Assembly: GCA_947165785.1 (NCBI GenBank)
Contig: CAMVBS010000001.1
Coordinates: forward strand, 54,650-118,649
Source: an uncultured Clostridia bacterium
GTDB lineage: Bacteria > Bacillota > Clostridia > Saccharofermentanales > Saccharofermentanaceae
Direction: 5' to 3'
DNA: 64,000 bases
Of this stretch, positions 34,156 to 42,784 are shown one piece after another (position 1 is the stretch's first letter; each line of letters begins with the position of its first letter). The position numbers and the translations under genes were made by a program. The notes beneath the pieces are model-generated. The model was not told the DNA's origin. It searched no databases and saw only the letters and a list, made by a program, of their open reading frames with translations.

Positions 34156-34931
34156 AGACGGATTGTTCATTTAAATCACTTTGCGAATCACCTTTGTTCA
34201 AAGGTGTTAACTGCAATGAATTCGAGGATTTTTGTACTGTCACCAGGGCAAGAAGCTACGAGAAAGGTGAGATCATAGCTTCTGAGGGAAGTCCTTGTAA
34301 CTCGATCGGGATCATATCCGAAGGACAGGTTGCAGTTCAAAAGATCTCTTCGAGCGGTGAATTTGCCACCATTGCGCTGCTTTCATCAGGCGATTTCTTC
34401 GGAGAAGACGTGATCTACAGTTCAGACAGCACGTATTCGACTACTCTTGAAACGATGAGCCACTGCAGGATCAGATTCGTCAGCAAGGATATCATGAATT
34501 CCATAATGAATAAGTGTCCGTCAGTAAAAGACAACATCCTCAGGATCTTATCAGACCGTGTCATCAATCAGAACAGAAGGATCGAACTTCTGTCTCAGAA
34601 GACTCTTAGAGAAAAGATCGCTTATTATCTCATAGATCTTTTTAATCAGCAGCAGAAGAAAAATGATGAGCGTATCTCAGGTGAATGCAGAGCCTGCAAG
34701 GATTTCGGTAAGGAAAACTGTAAATATCCGAGCGAAGCAAGGATCGTTGAGCTTCCTGTTTCCAAGGAGATAGCAGCTAAATTCCTTGCAATGCCGAGAC
34801 CATCTTTCTCCAGAGAACTGATCGCGATGGAAAAAGACGGGCTTATCAAGGTTAACGGGCGTAAGATAACACTTTGTGACGTTGCAAAACTTGAGACGGA
34901 GATCGTTGAAGGATTAAATAACGACAACTGA
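34152..34931 (+). CDS. Crp/Fnr-family regulator with a Cys-rich insertion
   Basis: A 259-residue transcription factor: an N-terminal cyclic-nucleotide-binding-type beta roll (~15-125), a dimer helix (~125-165) and a C-terminal winged helix (VSKEIAAKFLAMPRPSFSREL). Between the last two is an unusual ~22-residue insertion with C179-x2-C182-x7-C190. Four more Cys lie near the N-terminus (5, 11, 21, 28). This suggests a metal or Fe-S sensor, but the spacing is not that of FNR. The ATG overlaps the nagA stop (ATGA), so it is cotranscribed with nagA and may regulate it. Confidence 0.88.
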   Translation: MKTDCSFKSLCESPLFKGVNCNEFEDFCTVTRARSYEKGEIIASEGSPCNSIGIISEGQVAVQKISSSGEFATIALLSSGDFFGEDVIYSSDSTYSTTLETMSHCRIRFVSKDIMNSIMNKCPSVKDNILRILSDRVINQNRRIELLSQKTLREKIAYYLIDLFNQQQKKNDERISGECRACKDFGKENCKYPSEARIVELPVSKEIAAKFLAMPRPSFSRELIAMEKDGLIKVNGRKITLCDVAKLETEIVEGLNNDN

Positions 34932-35001
34932 TATTATTCGTTTCTATATATAAATTTATGTTATACTTAATAAGATAAACATATAGGTAGGGTTAAGAGT
35001 T

Positions 35002-36420
35002 TTGTCTTTTGTAAATAAGATAGCTGATTTCATAAATGAATTGTTCAGAAGTCTGAGCAACGGCTACCTCTTCTTTGGCGGATGGGGTGACCTCATAAGG
35101 TCTGTCTGCGATATCCTGCTTATTACGTTTCTCCTTTACTGGGCACTTCTGTTTATCAAGCAGAGCAGGGCATGGCAGCTCATCAAGGGTATCGTTTTCG
35201 TAGTCGTATTCGTTCTCCTTTGCAGCCTCTTGGGTCTTGAGATGGTAGGCTTCCTGTTCAGTAAGTTCCTTTATGTATTTGCGATAATGTTCGTAGTAAT
35301 CTTCCAGCCTGAACTTCGAAGGATCCTTGAGACCGTTGGTATCAAGTCGTTTACTTCCATTAAAGGCGTGCTCGTTAATTCCAACGATCATAAGACGGAA
35401 ACTACGCGTTTCATAAAAGAGATAAGTAACGCATGTAAGGAAATGGCCAGGGATTATACCGGAGCTCTTATCCTTATCGAGAGAAATACCAAGCTTGACG
35501 AACTTCTCATGGAAGAGAATGTCGTTCAGTTCGAATCTTCTGTCACAAGTAACGTCCTGCAGTCGCTTTTCTATAAGGGGGCACCTATGCATGACGGCGG
35601 TGTCCTTATAAGGGAAGGAAAGATCATAGCTGCAAGATGTCATGTTCCTCTTTCAGTTACGATGCATAACCTTGACAGATCCGGTACCAGACACCGTGCT
35701 GCTGTTGGCGCCAGTGAAATGGGTGATACGATCGCTGTTGTAGTATCAGAGGAGAGGGGAAAGACCTCTATTGCCGTTAACGGTAAGCTTTATGAGATGC
35801 AGAACAGCGCTGAACTCGAGGCTAACCTTAAGTATCTTTTGGGTGTTTCCGACCTTAATGAGAGCGGCCTTAAGAGGGCCATCGGCGGAAAGAAGAAGAA
35901 AAGATCCAAGGCTCAGATCGCCAATGCCAACGTAGTAGTTGCTCAGAATGAGCCTTCAGGTGACGATTCGTCATTTAAGATGGCTGATTCTGTTCAGAGG
36001 GGAGCCGAGTCGCTCAGGAGCAAGAGCAGATCTTCTTCGATCGCTGAGAAGATCATACTTGCCGTGTTGTCGCTCCTTATCTCATTCGGTCTTTGGATCT
36101 ATATCCAGATCAATAATAACCCTGTAATCACAAAGCACTATGAGGTGCCGATCTCATATGACAACATGTCTTTGGACGGAGATTCATATCTTTCTTATCC
36201 TATCGAAAAAGTTGAAGTCGACATTGTCGGACGACAGAAGGTTCTCGACAGGCTTACGTCTGATGATATAGTTGCTACGGTCGATGATTCGTCAGTTGAG
36301 GGATCAGGTGTAACTGAACTTCCTATCATCGTAAGTTCGAAGGATTCCGGTGTATATTTCAGGGTAGAGCAGCAGCTTCCTGAGACCATTTCAGTTCTGG
36401 CTTCTGATAAGTCAGAGTAA
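35002..36420 (+). CDS. cdaA: diadenylate cyclase CdaA fused to a YbbR (CdaR) domain
   Basis: A 472-residue c-di-AMP synthase. Three N-terminal spans (~35-102) and FQPELRRILE match CdaA. The DAC domain carries GTRHRAAVGASE (RHR motif intact) but DGG at 198-200 (APMHDGGVLI) instead of DGA. After a basic linker, a fourth span (~350-370) leads to a single YbbR domain (~378-472). In most Bacillota CdaA and the multi-YbbR regulator CdaR are separate genes followed by glmM; here they are one protein and glmM is absent. A TTG at 35002 is the start: it follows AGGG and gives the correct N-terminus. A strong bidirectional terminator follows. Confidence 0.9.
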   Translation: MSFVNKIADFINELFRSLSNGYLFFGGWGDLIRSVCDILLITFLLYWALLFIKQSRAWQLIKGIVFVVVFVLLCSLLGLEMVGFLFSKFLYVFAIMFVVIFQPELRRILETVGIKSFTSIKGVLVNSNDHKTETTRFIKEISNACKEMARDYTGALILIERNTKLDELLMEENVVQFESSVTSNVLQSLFYKGAPMHDGGVLIREGKIIAARCHVPLSVTMHNLDRSGTRHRAAVGASEMGDTIAVVVSEERGKTSIAVNGKLYEMQNSAELEANLKYLLGVSDLNESGLKRAIGGKKKKRSKAQIANANVVVAQNEPSGDDSSFKMADSVQRGAESLRSKSRSSSIAEKIILAVLSLLISFGLWIYIQINNNPVITKHYEVPISYDNMSLDGDSYLSYPIEKVEVDIVGRQKVLDRLTSDDIVATVDDSSVEGSGVTELPIIVSSKDSGVYFRVEQQLPETISVLASDKSE

Positions 36421-36447
36421 AAATCCTAATATTTTTGACACAAAAAT

Positions 36448-36482
36448 AATAAGGTTGCTTCTCGGGTAGAAGCAACCTTATT
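36448..36482. terminator. bidirectional terminator between cdaA and the HEAT gene
   Basis: A 15-bp perfect stem AATAAGGTTGCTTCT / AGAAGCAACCTTATT with a 5-nt loop. It serves the two convergent genes. Confidence 0.88.
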
Positions 36483-36510
36483 AATAGCCCTTAAACTAAT
36501 GCGTTTGTCG

Positions 36511-36852
36511 TTAAACGACTCTTGTACGAAGCTTATCGAAAGCTTCTCTTGCGCATTCTCTTACAGTTGGATCCGAATCAGCGAAAGCCAATTTCTTAAC
36601 ATATTCCTCACAATGTTTTGCCTCGATTTCAGCTACAGACTGTGCAGCTGATGCCCTTACGAGTGGAGAAGGATCTCTCAAAAGAGGTATGAGAGCCATT
36701 CCCGAATCATATGTTTTAATAAAACCCATAGCTGTTGCTGCGGCAGCACGTATCTCGTCTACGTCGTTAGATGAAGCTTTGACTAGATCCTTAAGCTTCC
36801 CCTTCCTGCCGAGTTTTAATAGCTTATCAATTGTAGCATCAACACTTGCCAA
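36511..36852 (-). CDS. HEAT-repeat protein, TTG start
   Basis: A 113-residue protein made of about three HEAT/PBS-lyase-type repeats (DEIRAAAATAMGFIK, SPLVRASAAQSVAEIEA, PTVRECAREAFDKL). Such repeats form helical scaffolds for protein binding; the partner is unknown. The TTG at 36852 was chosen because GGGGGGTGATC, close to a full anti-16S match, lies a few bases upstream. A longer frame begins 11 codons earlier but runs through that site. It is transcribed alone. Confidence 0.85.
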   Translation of the reverse strand: MASVDATIDKLLKLGRKGKLKDLVKASSNDVDEIRAAAATAMGFIKTYDSGMALIPLLRDPSPLVRASAAQSVAEIEAKHCEEYVKKLAFADSDPTVRECAREAFDKLRTRVV

Positions 36853-37080
36853 ACTGATCACCCCCCGTAGGTTAAGTTCTATCAATCATATTATGCAACA
36901 AAAAAGTAAAATATCAAAATATTTTTTTGTAAAAGTTTTGACAAATTATTTAATTGTTACACCATAGCCACCAATTTTCTTAAAACACTATTTTTTCGTT
37001 CAATTTATTTTACAATATTTGTATAATCAATTGAGGAAGAATGAAATTTGTTTACAATTTTTTTATTATTGAGGTGGCCC

Positions 37081-38304
37081 GTGACACATAATAAACACAT
37101 CAGAAGGTTAGTTGCATTTTCGGTTGTATTTGCATTTGTTTTTTCTTCCTGTTCCAAGAAGCTTCCGGAAGAGACACTTCCGCCTGCAACTTCAGTAACT
37201 GTTGCAGAAACGACATTGGAAACTGAAGCTACAGAGGAAACGACAACAGTGGAGGAGACTACTCCGGAACCTACAAAGGCTCCGAGTCACGGCCCTAACA
37301 GTACGGCTGTGGTAACAGATATGCCTGTTCCTTTAAACGGACAGCTTTCCGTTAAGGATACCTGCATCGTTAATGAAGCAGGTGAGATCGTTCAGCTTAA
37401 GGGCATGAGTCTTTACGGCATCAACTATACAGGCAAGTTCTTCAGCAAGGATACATGTCAGACACTCGCTGAGGACTGGGGATGCGATGTAATAAGGCTT
37501 GCCATGTATACGATAGGTTCTACGAGTAAAGCTTATATCGATGAGCCGGATAAGTATTTCCAGCTGATGTGTGATTATATCGATCTTTGCGTTGATCAGG
37601 GCGTTTACTGCATTGTTGACTGGCATATCCTTTTCGATGGCGATCCGATGCAATATAAGGAGGAATCCATCGACTTTTTCTCGAGAATTTCCGCTATCTA
37701 TGCTGATTGTCCTAACGTTATCTATGAGATCTGCAATGAGCCTAACGGCAAGTCCTTGGCTGATGAGAGTGTGGATGTCGGCTGGGATAACTGTATAAGA
37801 CCATATGCAGTTGAGGTTATCGAAGCCATAAGAGCTAATGATCCTGATAACATCATCATAGTCGGAACTCCTAACTGGAGCCAGTTCGCGGATGATGCGG
37901 CAAAAGATCCGATCGATGATGAGAATGTAATGTATACGATCCATTTCTATGCTGGTTCCCATGGTGAGGATGTAAGGAGCAGGATGCAGTCTGCTCTTGA
38001 TTCAGGTCTTGCACTGTTCTGTACTGAATGGGGAACTACCTTTGATAACGGCGGCGGAACAGTTGATACCGAATCCTCGGATGAGTGGCTCGAGTGGCTT
38101 GACAGTAATCACATCAGCTGGTGCAACTGGTCTATTGGCGGTTCTGCATCTGAGTCTTCAAATGCTCTCAGGATGGGATCTGATTCCTTTACGCCTGAAG
38201 AGAAATACGGCGGACACTGGCCTGACGAATTCCTTACGACATCAGGTTATTACGTAAAATGTAAACTTCTCGATATTCCGTATGAACCGGAAGGCGATAA
38301 CTGA
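37081..38304 (+). CDS. GH5-family glycoside hydrolase lipoprotein (endoglucanase-like), GTG start
   Basis: A 407-residue exported enzyme. Signal peptide ends in FSSC (lipobox), followed by a ~60-residue Thr/Glu linker and a GH5 barrel. The acid/base Glu220 is in YEICNEPNG and the nucleophile Glu316 in LFCTEWGT; GMSLYGIN, VIRLAMY and DWHIL are typical of cellulase-type GH5. It probably cleaves beta-1,4-glucans at the cell surface. The GTG at 37081 has GAGGTGG close upstream and yields a proper lipoprotein signal. The upstream TATAAT (37022-37027) is the likely -10. CapA-like gene follows 11 bp later. Confidence 0.9.
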   Translation: MTHNKHIRRLVAFSVVFAFVFSSCSKKLPEETLPPATSVTVAETTLETEATEETTTVEETTPEPTKAPSHGPNSTAVVTDMPVPLNGQLSVKDTCIVNEAGEIVQLKGMSLYGINYTGKFFSKDTCQTLAEDWGCDVIRLAMYTIGSTSKAYIDEPDKYFQLMCDYIDLCVDQGVYCIVDWHILFDGDPMQYKEESIDFFSRISAIYADCPNVIYEICNEPNGKSLADESVDVGWDNCIRPYAVEVIEAIRANDPDNIIIVGTPNWSQFADDAAKDPIDDENVMYTIHFYAGSHGEDVRSRMQSALDSGLALFCTEWGTTFDNGGGTVDTESSDEWLEWLDSNHISWCNWSIGGSASESSNALRMGSDSFTPEEKYGGHWPDEFLTTSGYYVKCKLLDIPYEPEGDN

Positions 38305-38315
38305 CGGGGTATAAG

Positions 38316-39428
38316 ATGAAGAGAAGATATTTGATTTTTACGCTCATAGTTATTCTCGCGATGATCATTATAGGCTGTTCCTCCAAAGATCAGACGCAGA
38401 CTTCGGGAACTTCTGAGACTAAAGCTTCTGTTCTTGAAGAGTCTTTGATATCCGAAAACGGCGCAACTGAGACTACTGAGACGACATTGCCGTCGCCGAC
38501 GCCTACTCCTACGCCTTCGCTTCCTCCTCAGGAGGTGCTCGTAAGTTTCATAGGCGACTGTACTTTGGCCGAAGCTGCGGCTTGGAACGGTTCTTCCAAG
38601 GGTTTTGATGCCGTAGTTAACGGAGATATGGAGTATTGTTTCAAAAATGCCAGAGAGGTCCTGTCTCAAGATGACATGACTTTGGCTAATTTTGAGGGCA
38701 CTCTTACGACTGCAACCTCTCACAAAGAGAAGGAATACGCTTTTGCAGGCGATCCTTCATATGTTCAGATGCTTACATACGGCAGTATCGAAGCCGTTAA
38801 TCTCTCAAATAACCACACTGACGATTATTTCGATGCCGGTATAAACGATACCAGGGCAACTTTGGATGAAGCTGGCATAGTTTGGAGTGATGAGACAAAT
38901 TACTCGGTCTATGAAGTAAAGGGTATTAAGATCGGAATGGCGGGCACGTCTTTTCCTACGAACAGGCAGGCCATGTATAACGCGATCGATGAGCTTCGTT
39001 CCGAAGGATGCCAGATCGTTATAATCTCCTGCCATTGGGGTATTGAGAAAGATTATAAGCCGAGGGAAGACCAGGTCTCTCTTGCTCATGATCTAATCGA
39101 TTACGGTGCTGATCTGGTTGTCGGAACACATCCTCACAGACTTCAGCCGATAGAATTTTACAACGGACACTACATCTTTTATTGTCTTTCCAATTTCTGC
39201 TTTGGAGGCAATACGTCTCTTGGAGACCCTGATTCTGTGATCATCCAATGCAATTTCAAGATGGATGAGACTAACAGTTATGTCGTAGATTACGAGCTTA
39301 CGGTCATTCCGTACTGTCAGACGACCGTGTGGCCTGGAAATGATTACTGTCCTCGTCCGTATGAATGGAGTTCGGACGATTATTACCGTGTTTTGGACAG
39401 GCTTGAGTGGTCACAAGAAGATGAGTAA
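38316..39428 (+). CDS. CapA/PgsA-like metallophosphatase lipoprotein
   Basis: A 370-residue lipoprotein: signal peptide with IIIGC lipobox, a Thr/Pro-rich spacer (SPTPTPTPS), then a calcineurin-like CapA domain with SFIGDCTLA, LANFEGTL, NLSNNHTDDY, ISCHWGIEKDYKP and VVGTHPHRLQP. CapA proteins take part in poly-gamma-glutamate or capsule synthesis but are often found as single surface proteins of unknown role. GGGG lies upstream of the ATG. It is probably cotranscribed with the GH5 lipoprotein and shares its linker style. Confidence 0.9.
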   Translation: MKRRYLIFTLIVILAMIIIGCSSKDQTQTSGTSETKASVLEESLISENGATETTETTLPSPTPTPTPSLPPQEVLVSFIGDCTLAEAAAWNGSSKGFDAVVNGDMEYCFKNAREVLSQDDMTLANFEGTLTTATSHKEKEYAFAGDPSYVQMLTYGSIEAVNLSNNHTDDYFDAGINDTRATLDEAGIVWSDETNYSVYEVKGIKIGMAGTSFPTNRQAMYNAIDELRSEGCQIVIISCHWGIEKDYKPREDQVSLAHDLIDYGADLVVGTHPHRLQPIEFYNGHYIFYCLSNFCFGGNTSLGDPDSVIIQCNFKMDETNSYVVDYELTVIPYCQTTVWPGNDYCPRPYEWSSDDYYRVLDRLEWSQEDE

Positions 39429-39519
39429 AAATTAGTCAAGTTTTATGCAAATTTCTTCTTAAGCGAAAGCCATCTTTGTTATATAATCAAAAGGTATTTT
39501 CGTTTACAGGAGTTATATT

Positions 39520-40023
39520 ATGGCAAAAGTTCTCGTAGTAATGGGATCTGATTCGGACTTTCCGGTCATGGAAGGCTGTTTTAAGATGCTCAAAAAATTC
39601 AATATCGAGTTTGAGGCTAATGTGTGTTCAGCTCACAGAACACCTGAGAAGGCTATCAAGCTTGCAAAAGAAGCAAAAGACAACGGTTTTTCTGTTGTTA
39701 TCGCAGCTGCCGGACTCGCTGCTCACTTAGGCGGTGTACTTGCAGCTAATACAGTTCTTCCGGTCATCGGTGTCCCTTGTAAGGGCGGAGCGCTCAATGG
39801 TGTAGACGCGCTTTATGCAACAGTTCAGATGCCTACAGGCATCCCGGTTGCTACAGTTGCCATTGACGGTGGATCTAATGCAGCCATCCTTGCAGCTCAG
39901 ATGCTCGCAATAAGTGATGAGACACTTTCACAGAAACTTTCTGATTATAAGGCATCTCTTGCTTCTTCAGTTGAAGAGAGAGATCAAAGATTAAAGCAAA
40001 AGATCGCAGCAATGGAGGACTGA
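39520..40023 (+). CDS. purE: N5-carboxyaminoimidazole ribonucleotide mutase
   Basis: Converts N5-CAIR to CAIR in purine synthesis. The 167-residue protein has the class I signature VVMGSDSDFPVM, CSAHRTPEKA, AAAGLAAHLGGVLAA and LPVIGVPC. CAGGAG lies eight bases upstream of the ATG and a TATAAT at 39483-39488 is the likely -10. It heads the pur operon; purK is not present in the window. Confidence 0.96.
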   Translation: MAKVLVVMGSDSDFPVMEGCFKMLKKFNIEFEANVCSAHRTPEKAIKLAKEAKDNGFSVVIAAAGLAAHLGGVLAANTVLPVIGVPCKGGALNGVDALYATVQMPTGIPVATVAIDGGSNAAILAAQMLAISDETLSQKLSDYKASLASSVEERDQRLKQKIAAMED

Positions 40024-40026
40024 TAA

Positions 40027-41409
40027 ATGAGCGGTATTTTCGGATGTTATGATATTTCACACAAGTCAAATGATGTAGCAAAGACCGTTTATTACGGTAT
40101 CTTCTCTTTGCAGCACAGAGGTCAGGAGTCCGCAGGTATTACGGTAAATAATTGCGGAACATTCATGAGTCATAAAGCACTTGGCCTCGTAGCTGATGTT
40201 TTCGATGATCTTACACTTTCAGCTTTGGAAGGACATTGTGCCATCGGTACAGCAAAGCTTGCTTCTGAGCTTGAGCCTGCTATCGATGCAATGCAGCCGT
40301 TCTCCATTAAGTCCAGGACAGGCCACGTTGCTCTTTCCACTAACTGCAAGATCTTAAATGCCAACACTTTTAGAAATAAGCTCATCGATAAGGGCGCTAT
40401 TTTCCAGACAAACACTGAAGCAGAAGTTATCATGTCTCTTTTCTGCAGAAATCAGGTTAAGACCGAGACTGTAGAGGATGCTCTTCTTGAGACGATGAAG
40501 AGTCTTAAGGGTGCTTATTCACTTATCTTTATGACTAACGATCGTATCGTCGGTGTAAGAGATCCTTTAGGCCTTCGTCCTTTGATCCTTGCTAAGAAAG
40601 ACGATATGTACATGCTTTCATCTGAGTCATGTGCTTTCGACGCTATCGGTGCAGAGATCATCAGGGATATCGATCCGGGTGAGATCATCACGATCACAGA
40701 TAAGGGTATTACTTCGACTTATTACACCGTTAAAGGTGAGAAGTGCACTCTCGAGAACGGAAGACTTTGTATCTTCGAGTTTGTTTACTATGCAAGACCT
40801 GACAGTGTTATCGACGGTTCAAGCGTTTATGATTCCAGAGTTAAAGTAGGTGAGTTCCTTGCTAAGGAGCAGCCATGTGACTGTGATCTCGTTATCGGTG
40901 CACCTGATTCAGGTAACCCTGCTGCCGTTGGTTTTGCTCAGGGTTCAGGAATTCCTTACGGTGCAGGACTTCTTAAGAACAGATATGTAGGACGTACATT
41001 TATCCAGGGTACACAGGGACAAAGAGAACTTGCTGTTCGTATGAAGTTTGCAGTTCTTAAGTCAGCTATCAAGGGTAAGAGGATCTGTATCGTTGATGAC
41101 TCTCTTGTAAGAGGTACGACAACAAAGCACATCATCAGATTCCTTCGTGATGCAGGTGCTAAGGAAGTACACTTGAGAATTGCTTCTCCTAAGGTTATGT
41201 ATCCTTGCTACTACGGTGTATCAACATCAACTGCAAGTGAGCTTCCTGCAACAAAGATGACAACAGAAGAGATCTGTGAGATGATCGGTGCCGATTCTTT
41301 GGGCTATATCAGTCTTGAAAGCCTCAAGGCTTCTACAGAAGGCATCCGCTGCGGTCAGTGCTCCGCTTGTTTTGACGGTGTATTCGTAGCAGGTGAGCCG
41401 GAGAAGTAA
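40027..41409 (+). CDS. purF: amidophosphoribosyltransferase with altered glutaminase site
   Basis: A 460-residue PurF homologue. The PRTase half is intact: PRPP loop ICIVDDSLVRGTTT, KNRYVGRTFIQGTQGQRE, and the Fe-S cysteines of the B. subtilis type (GRLCIFEFVYYARPDS, YPCYYGVST, CGQCSACFDG). The Ntn glutaminase half keeps LQHRGQESAGI but the catalytic Cys1 is Ser (MSGIFG), the RYxT segment is AKLAS, and NGNL is NCKI. Hence glutamine-dependent activity should be lost or very different; ammonia could still serve. It sits in order between purE and purN, three bases after purE. Confidence 0.9.
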   Translation: MSGIFGCYDISHKSNDVAKTVYYGIFSLQHRGQESAGITVNNCGTFMSHKALGLVADVFDDLTLSALEGHCAIGTAKLASELEPAIDAMQPFSIKSRTGHVALSTNCKILNANTFRNKLIDKGAIFQTNTEAEVIMSLFCRNQVKTETVEDALLETMKSLKGAYSLIFMTNDRIVGVRDPLGLRPLILAKKDDMYMLSSESCAFDAIGAEIIRDIDPGEIITITDKGITSTYYTVKGEKCTLENGRLCIFEFVYYARPDSVIDGSSVYDSRVKVGEFLAKEQPCDCDLVIGAPDSGNPAAVGFAQGSGIPYGAGLLKNRYVGRTFIQGTQGQRELAVRMKFAVLKSAIKGKRICIVDDSLVRGTTTKHIIRFLRDAGAKEVHLRIASPKVMYPCYYGVSTSTASELPATKMTTEEICEMIGADSLGYISLESLKASTEGIRCGQCSACFDGVFVAGEPEK

Positions 41410-41410
41410 T

Positions 41411-42031
41411 ATGAAGATTGCAGTATTCGTATCAGGCGGCGGTACAAACCTTCAGGCGATCATTGACCAGATCAAGGACGGATCTCTAAAAAACGTTGAG
41501 ATAGCTCTTGTTATCGCTTCGAATGATAAGGCATATGCTCTTCAAAGAGCAGCTGACAACAATATTCCTGCTGTCGTTATGTCCGTAAAGAACTATGAGA
41601 GCCGTGAGATCTGGGATGATGCAGTCCTTGCCAAGCTTAATGAGAGTGGTGCTGAACTTATCGTTCTTGCAGGATATCTTTCTTTGCTGGGTGAGAAGAC
41701 CGTAAAGGCTTTCAACAACAGGATCATCAACATCCATCCTGCGCTCATTCCTTCGTTCTGCGGTAAGGGCATGTACGGTATCCGTCCACATGAGGCAGCA
41801 TTGGAGCGCGGTGTTAAGGTATCCGGCGCTACGGTTCATATTGTTAATGAGAATTATGATGAAGGACCGATCCTTCTTCAGAAATGCGTTGACGTTCTTC
41901 CTGATGACACTCCTGAAACTCTTCAGAAGCGTATCATGAAAGAATGCGAGCAGGTAATCCTTCCGAAGGCTATACAGCTCTTTGCGGATGGAAAGATAAA
42001 AGTAATCAACAACAGAGTTGAATATATTTAA
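41411..42031 (+). CDS. purN: phosphoribosylglycinamide formyltransferase
   Basis: Transfers formyl from 10-formyl-THF to GAR. The 206-residue enzyme has VFVSGGGTNLQAIID, LVIASN, AGYLSLLG, the catalytic INIHPALIPSF with His, and GATVHIVNEN with DEGPI. ATG 41411 starts one base after the purF stop, with GGAGAAG upstream inside purF. Confidence 0.95.
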   Translation: MKIAVFVSGGGTNLQAIIDQIKDGSLKNVEIALVIASNDKAYALQRAADNNIPAVVMSVKNYESREIWDDAVLAKLNESGAELIVLAGYLSLLGEKTVKAFNNRIINIHPALIPSFCGKGMYGIRPHEAALERGVKVSGATVHIVNENYDEGPILLQKCVDVLPDDTPETLQKRIMKECEQVILPKAIQLFADGKIKVINNRVEYI

Positions 42032-42048
42032 ACAGAGGGGTGACATCT

Positions 42049-42765
42049 ATGAAAACTTATGACATCGCTGAACTTCTCAAGGGTAATGATTATCCGGGCA
42101 GAGGAATCGTGATCGGAAAGTCCAAGGATGGAAAGAGTGCAGTTACGGCTTATTTCATCATGGGCAGAAGCGTAAACTCCAGAAACAGAGTATTTACGGC
42201 AACTGAGGATGGTATCAAGACTGAAGCATTCGATCCTTCACTTCTTACTGATCCGCATCTTATCATCTATTCTCCTGTAAGGGTTCTCGGTAACAAGACT
42301 ATTGTTACTAACGGAGATCAGACAGATACGATCTATGAGCTCATGGATAAGCAGCAGACATTTGAGCAGGCTTTGAGAACACGTGAGTTCGAGGATGACG
42401 CTCCTAACTATACACCTAGGATCTCAGGTATCATGCACGTTGAGAACGGTTCATATAACTATGCAATGTCCATTCTCAAGTCCGCAGACGGTGATCCGTC
42501 TTCTTGCCAGAGATATACTTTCTCTTATACAAATCCTATCGCAGGCGAGGGAAGATTCATTCATACATATATGGGTGACGGTAATCCGCTTCCTAGCTTT
42601 GAAGGTGAGCCTGAGAAAGTAACTATCGACGGAGATATCGATTCATTTACAGATATGCTCTGGAACAGCCTTAATAACGATAACAAGGTTTCCTTGTTCG
42701 TTCGTTATATCGACATCGCTACAGGTAAGGCTGATACAAGGATCGTAAATAAAAACGTTAAGTAA
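42049..42765 (+). CDS. IMP cyclohydrolase, PurO-like
   Basis: A 238-residue protein that matches the stand-alone IMP cyclohydrolase (PurO-type) family: PGRGIVIGKSKDGKSAVTAYFIMGRS, SRNRVF, LIIYSPVR and RFIHTYMGDGNPLPSF. It would close FAICAR to IMP, the last step of the pathway, replacing the N-terminal domain of the usual bifunctional PurH. GAGGGG lies eight bases before the ATG at 42049; the GTG at 42040 overlaps that site. It is followed by the matching transformylase. Confidence 0.87.
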   Translation: MKTYDIAELLKGNDYPGRGIVIGKSKDGKSAVTAYFIMGRSVNSRNRVFTATEDGIKTEAFDPSLLTDPHLIIYSPVRVLGNKTIVTNGDQTDTIYELMDKQQTFEQALRTREFEDDAPNYTPRISGIMHVENGSYNYAMSILKSADGDPSSCQRYTFSYTNPIAGEGRFIHTYMGDGNPLPSFEGEPEKVTIDGDIDSFTDMLWNSLNNDNKVSLFVRYIDIATGKADTRIVNKNVK

Positions 42766-42784
42766 TTTCCCGGAGGATAATAAA

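Noticed and set aside
36886-37080. The AT-rich gap before the GH5 gene as a possible small gene
   Set aside because: No frame with a ribosome site; only a -10 box near 37022 is supported.
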